From Candidatus Nanopelagicales bacterium (GTDB lineage: Bacteria > Actinomycetota > Actinomycetes > S36-B12 > GCA-2699445), in NCBI GenBank assembly GCA_037045355.1, contig JBAOHO010000026.1, positions 1 through 64,000 on the forward strand: a stretch of DNA of 64,000 nucleotides. Direction: 5' to 3'. Made by a program: the position numbers and the translations under genes. Below the pieces are notes generated by a model. That model saw only the letters and a list, made by a program, of their open reading frames with translations, ran no database searches and was not told the origin of the DNA. Below are positions 62,180 to 64,000 of the stretch, piece by piece. How positions within the stretch are numbered: position 1 is the stretch's first letter; each line of letters opens with the position of its first letter.

Positions 62180-63277
62180 ATGAACCTGGCTCTGACCGAG
62201 ATGCGGCGATCCAAGCTCAAGTTCGGGCTGTTGTGTGGTGCCGTGGCGCTTCTCGTCTTCCTCGTCTTGTTCCTCACAACCCTGTCCACCGCGCTGGTGT
62301 CCTCGATCACCGGCGCCCTCAGTGGAGTGCGGGGAGAGGTCCTCGTGTACTCGGAATCAGCGCGCGACAATCTGCAAGGGTCACGCCTGGAGCCGACCGT
62401 TGTCGACAAGGTGGCCAAAGTCGACGGCGTGGCCGAAGCGGGCAGCATCTCCTTGACCACCACATCAGCGGAACTGAAAGACGGTTCGTCGGATCTGCAA
62501 CTGTTCGGCATGACCGCGGAAGCACCCGGGGCCCCCACTGGACTGGTCTCCGGGCGGTTGCCGGAGACACGCGATGAGATCGCCATGGACGGTGGGGGTT
62601 ACTCCATCGGTGACGTCGTGACTCTGTCGGACACCGAGCAAGACCTCGAGGTCGTGGGGCTTCTCAAGGGAGCTCAGTTCAACGCATCTCCGACCGGTTA
62701 CGTCGACGCCGCCACGTTCGAGAATGTCGTCAGAGCGGCCAACCCGAATGTGCCGTTCGTCCCCATCAACGGCGTGGCCGTGACGGTCGCCCCGGGCGCC
62801 GAGCCGAGCGCCGTGGCTGCGGCGGTCGCGGATGAGGTCAGCGGGACGACCGGCTACACCAAGGAAGATGCGGTTTCCAAGATCCCCGGTGTGGGGTCGA
62901 TCTCCCAGACCTTCGGCATCCTCGTCGGGCTTACCTTCATCATCGGCATCGTGGTGATCGGCTTCTTCTTCCTGATTCTCACCGTGCAGAAGATGCGGGC
63001 ATTCACGTTGCTCCGGGCCATCGGGTCGTCAACAGCCCAACTGTCCGGTGTGGTGGCAGTCCAGATCACCGCAGTGGTCGTGATCGCCGGCCTCATCGCC
63101 GTGCTCCTGACCTACGGGGCGGTGACGGGGCTGAGCACCGGAATCCCGGTCGCGTTGTCGCCGGTCCTGGTCGGCGGCACCCTCCTGGCGGTGCTGGCCT
63201 TCTCACTCATCGCCGGGCTGCTCAGTATCCGGCGCATCGCCCGAATCGACCCAGCTACCGCGGCAGGTGCCCGATGA
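62180..63277 (+). CDS. FtsX-type ABC transporter permease
   Basis: 365 residues from ATG 62180, with GGGGAG upstream. One helix (LLCGAVALLVFLVLFLTTLSTAL) is followed by a ~200-residue extracellular domain and three C-terminal helices containing FFLILTVQKMRAFTLLRAIGSS, the FtsX-core motif with its cytoplasmic coupling loop. It belongs to the MacB/DevC-like lipoprotein or lipid-exporter permeases. An ATPase partner is expected downstream, outside the window. Confidence 0.88.
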   Translation: MNLALTEMRRSKLKFGLLCGAVALLVFLVLFLTTLSTALVSSITGALSGVRGEVLVYSESARDNLQGSRLEPTVVDKVAKVDGVAEAGSISLTTTSAELKDGSSDLQLFGMTAEAPGAPTGLVSGRLPETRDEIAMDGGGYSIGDVVTLSDTEQDLEVVGLLKGAQFNASPTGYVDAATFENVVRAANPNVPFVPINGVAVTVAPGAEPSAVAAAVADEVSGTTGYTKEDAVSKIPGVGSISQTFGILVGLTFIIGIVVIGFFFLILTVQKMRAFTLLRAIGSSTAQLSGVVAVQITAVVVIAGLIAVLLTYGAVTGLSTGIPVALSPVLVGGTLLAVLAFSLIAGLLSIRRIARIDPATAAGAR

Positions 63278-64000
63278 TGCTCGCACTCAACGAGATCCGC
63301 CGAGGCCGAGGCAGGTTCTTGTCGATCATCGCCGCACTGTCGTTGATCGTGTTCCTCGTTCTCACCCTCGCGGCACTCGGCGACGGCCTGTTCTTCGGAT
63401 CCACGGGAGCGGTTCGCTCCACGACCGCCACCGCCTACGCATTCGACGAGAAAGCTGAGGGCTCGTTGATTCGCTCGAGCCTCAAGGAGAAACAGGTCGA
63501 CAAGGTCGCCCAAGAGCCTGGAGTGAGTCAGGCGTCCCCCGTCGGCGTGCTGTTGACCGCGGGCGAGACTCCCGCTGGGGAGGCCGATATCGCCGTCTTC
63601 GGCATCGAAGCGGGCGGCGCGGGCAGTCCGTCGACCCTGATCGAGGGGCGCCTGCCGGGTCCCGACGAGGAGAATGCGGCGGCGATAGACAAAGCGCTGG
63701 CCGACACGGGTGTGGCTGTGGGCGACACGGTCTCGGTCGGGCCGGTCGACGCCGAAGTCGTAGGCGTCGTGTCCGACACTTCTTATCAGTTGCAGCCGAC
63801 GGTGTGGACCTCGATCGACACGTGGCGAGAGATGCGAAACGCGGTCCGGCCGGAGTTCACCGGCGTCACCGATGACATCAGCGCGATCGCCATCGTGGGT
63901 GAACCCGGGCAGGCCCCGACCATCGCCGGACTGTCGGTGCTCACCGCCGATCAGACCGGGCTGAGCATCCCCGGTGTGGAACAGCAGAAGTCGACCCTCA
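63274..64000 (+). CDS. FtsX-type ABC transporter permease, cut by the window edge
   Basis: ATG 63274 overlaps the stop of the first permease (ATGA). The visible 242 residues begin MMLALNEIRRGRGRFLSIIAALSLIVFLVLTLAAL and continue into an extracellular domain with EPGVSQASPVGVLLTAGETP and IEGRLPG, parallel to the first permease. The C-terminal helices lie beyond 64000. The two probably form a heterodimeric exporter. Confidence 0.85.
   Translation, partial: MMLALNEIRRGRGRFLSIIAALSLIVFLVLTLAALGDGLFFGSTGAVRSTTATAYAFDEKAEGSLIRSSLKEKQVDKVAQEPGVSQASPVGVLLTAGETPAGEADIAVFGIEAGGAGSPSTLIEGRLPGPDEENAAAIDKALADTGVAVGDTVSVGPVDAEVVGVVSDTSYQLQPTVWTSIDTWREMRNAVRPEFTGVTDDISAIAIVGEPGQAPTIAGLSVLTADQTGLSIPGVEQQKSTL

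Overview
The window is GC-rich, gene-dense chromosomal DNA from an actinobacterium (Actinomycetota). The evidence is a WhiB4-type iron-sulfur regulator, a PonA2/WhiB4/paired ArsA-type ATPase block arranged as in Mycobacterium tuberculosis Rv3679-Rv3683, a small SRP RNA next to dnaX-recR-aspartokinase, many GTG starts, and several -10 boxes placed so that transcripts would begin at the start codon. Genus and order cannot be decided from the sequence alone. There are no insertion sequences, phage genes or CRISPR arrays.

Layout. 1-2.5 kb: start of a probable App1-like phosphatase diverging from a UbiB/AarF kinase. 2.6-19.2 kb: a surface-glycan cluster, mostly on the minus strand. It holds an ABC-2 exporter permease coupled to an ABC ATPase that has lost its catalytic motifs, a secreted sulfatase, a nucleotide-sugar 6-dehydrogenase, a UDP-sugar 2-epimerase (apparently frameshifted), a two-in-one glycosyltransferase, another glycosyltransferase, a secreted heparinase-II/III-like lyase, a secreted clan-A glycosidase, and a WbpB/WbpE/WbpD set. 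Together the sugar genes supply every step for a 2,3-diacetamido-2,3-dideoxy uronic acid. 19.2-25.9 kb: an AlaX-like editing protein, a MazF-like protein, a ROK sugar kinase with a repetitive basic tail, the proton-translocating transhydrogenase pntAB, and tadA with its usual partner.

26.0-46.1 kb: tRNA-Ser(CGA), a P-type cation ATPase, a beta-lactamase-fold lipoprotein, an unknown exported protein, a GH15 enzyme, a lysozyme-like wall protein, tRNA-Ser(GGA), a multi-pass membrane protein, a 2H phosphoesterase, an APH-like kinase, a beta-propeller lipoprotein, the fadA-fadB beta-oxidation pair, a TMEM175-like channel and an APC transporter. 46.2-50.5 kb: SRP RNA, dnaX (with a reading-frame break), recR, aspartokinase with an internal start, and tRNA-Pro(CGG). 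50.6-54.5 kb: a secreted GH26 enzyme diverging from a membrane GT2 synthase that is translationally coupled to a diguanylate cyclase, which looks like a second, c-di-GMP-linked polysaccharide locus. 54.5-61.3 kb: metallophosphoesterase, YqeY, PonA2-like PBP, WhiB4 and two ArsA-family ATPases. 61.5-64 kb: a MarR regulator diverging from two coupled FtsX-type permeases, the second cut by the window edge.

Four genes (wecB-like, the 35.4 kb membrane protein, possibly the 2H phosphoesterase, and dnaX) carry reading-frame breaks with family-like protein continuing in another frame. This many breaks in 64 kb suggests at least some are base-calling errors. Short tandem repeats whose unit is a multiple of three bases occur at four places. 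Start codons were chosen from ribosome-binding sites, overlaps with the previous stop, or leaderless -10 spacing, and uncertain ones are flagged.
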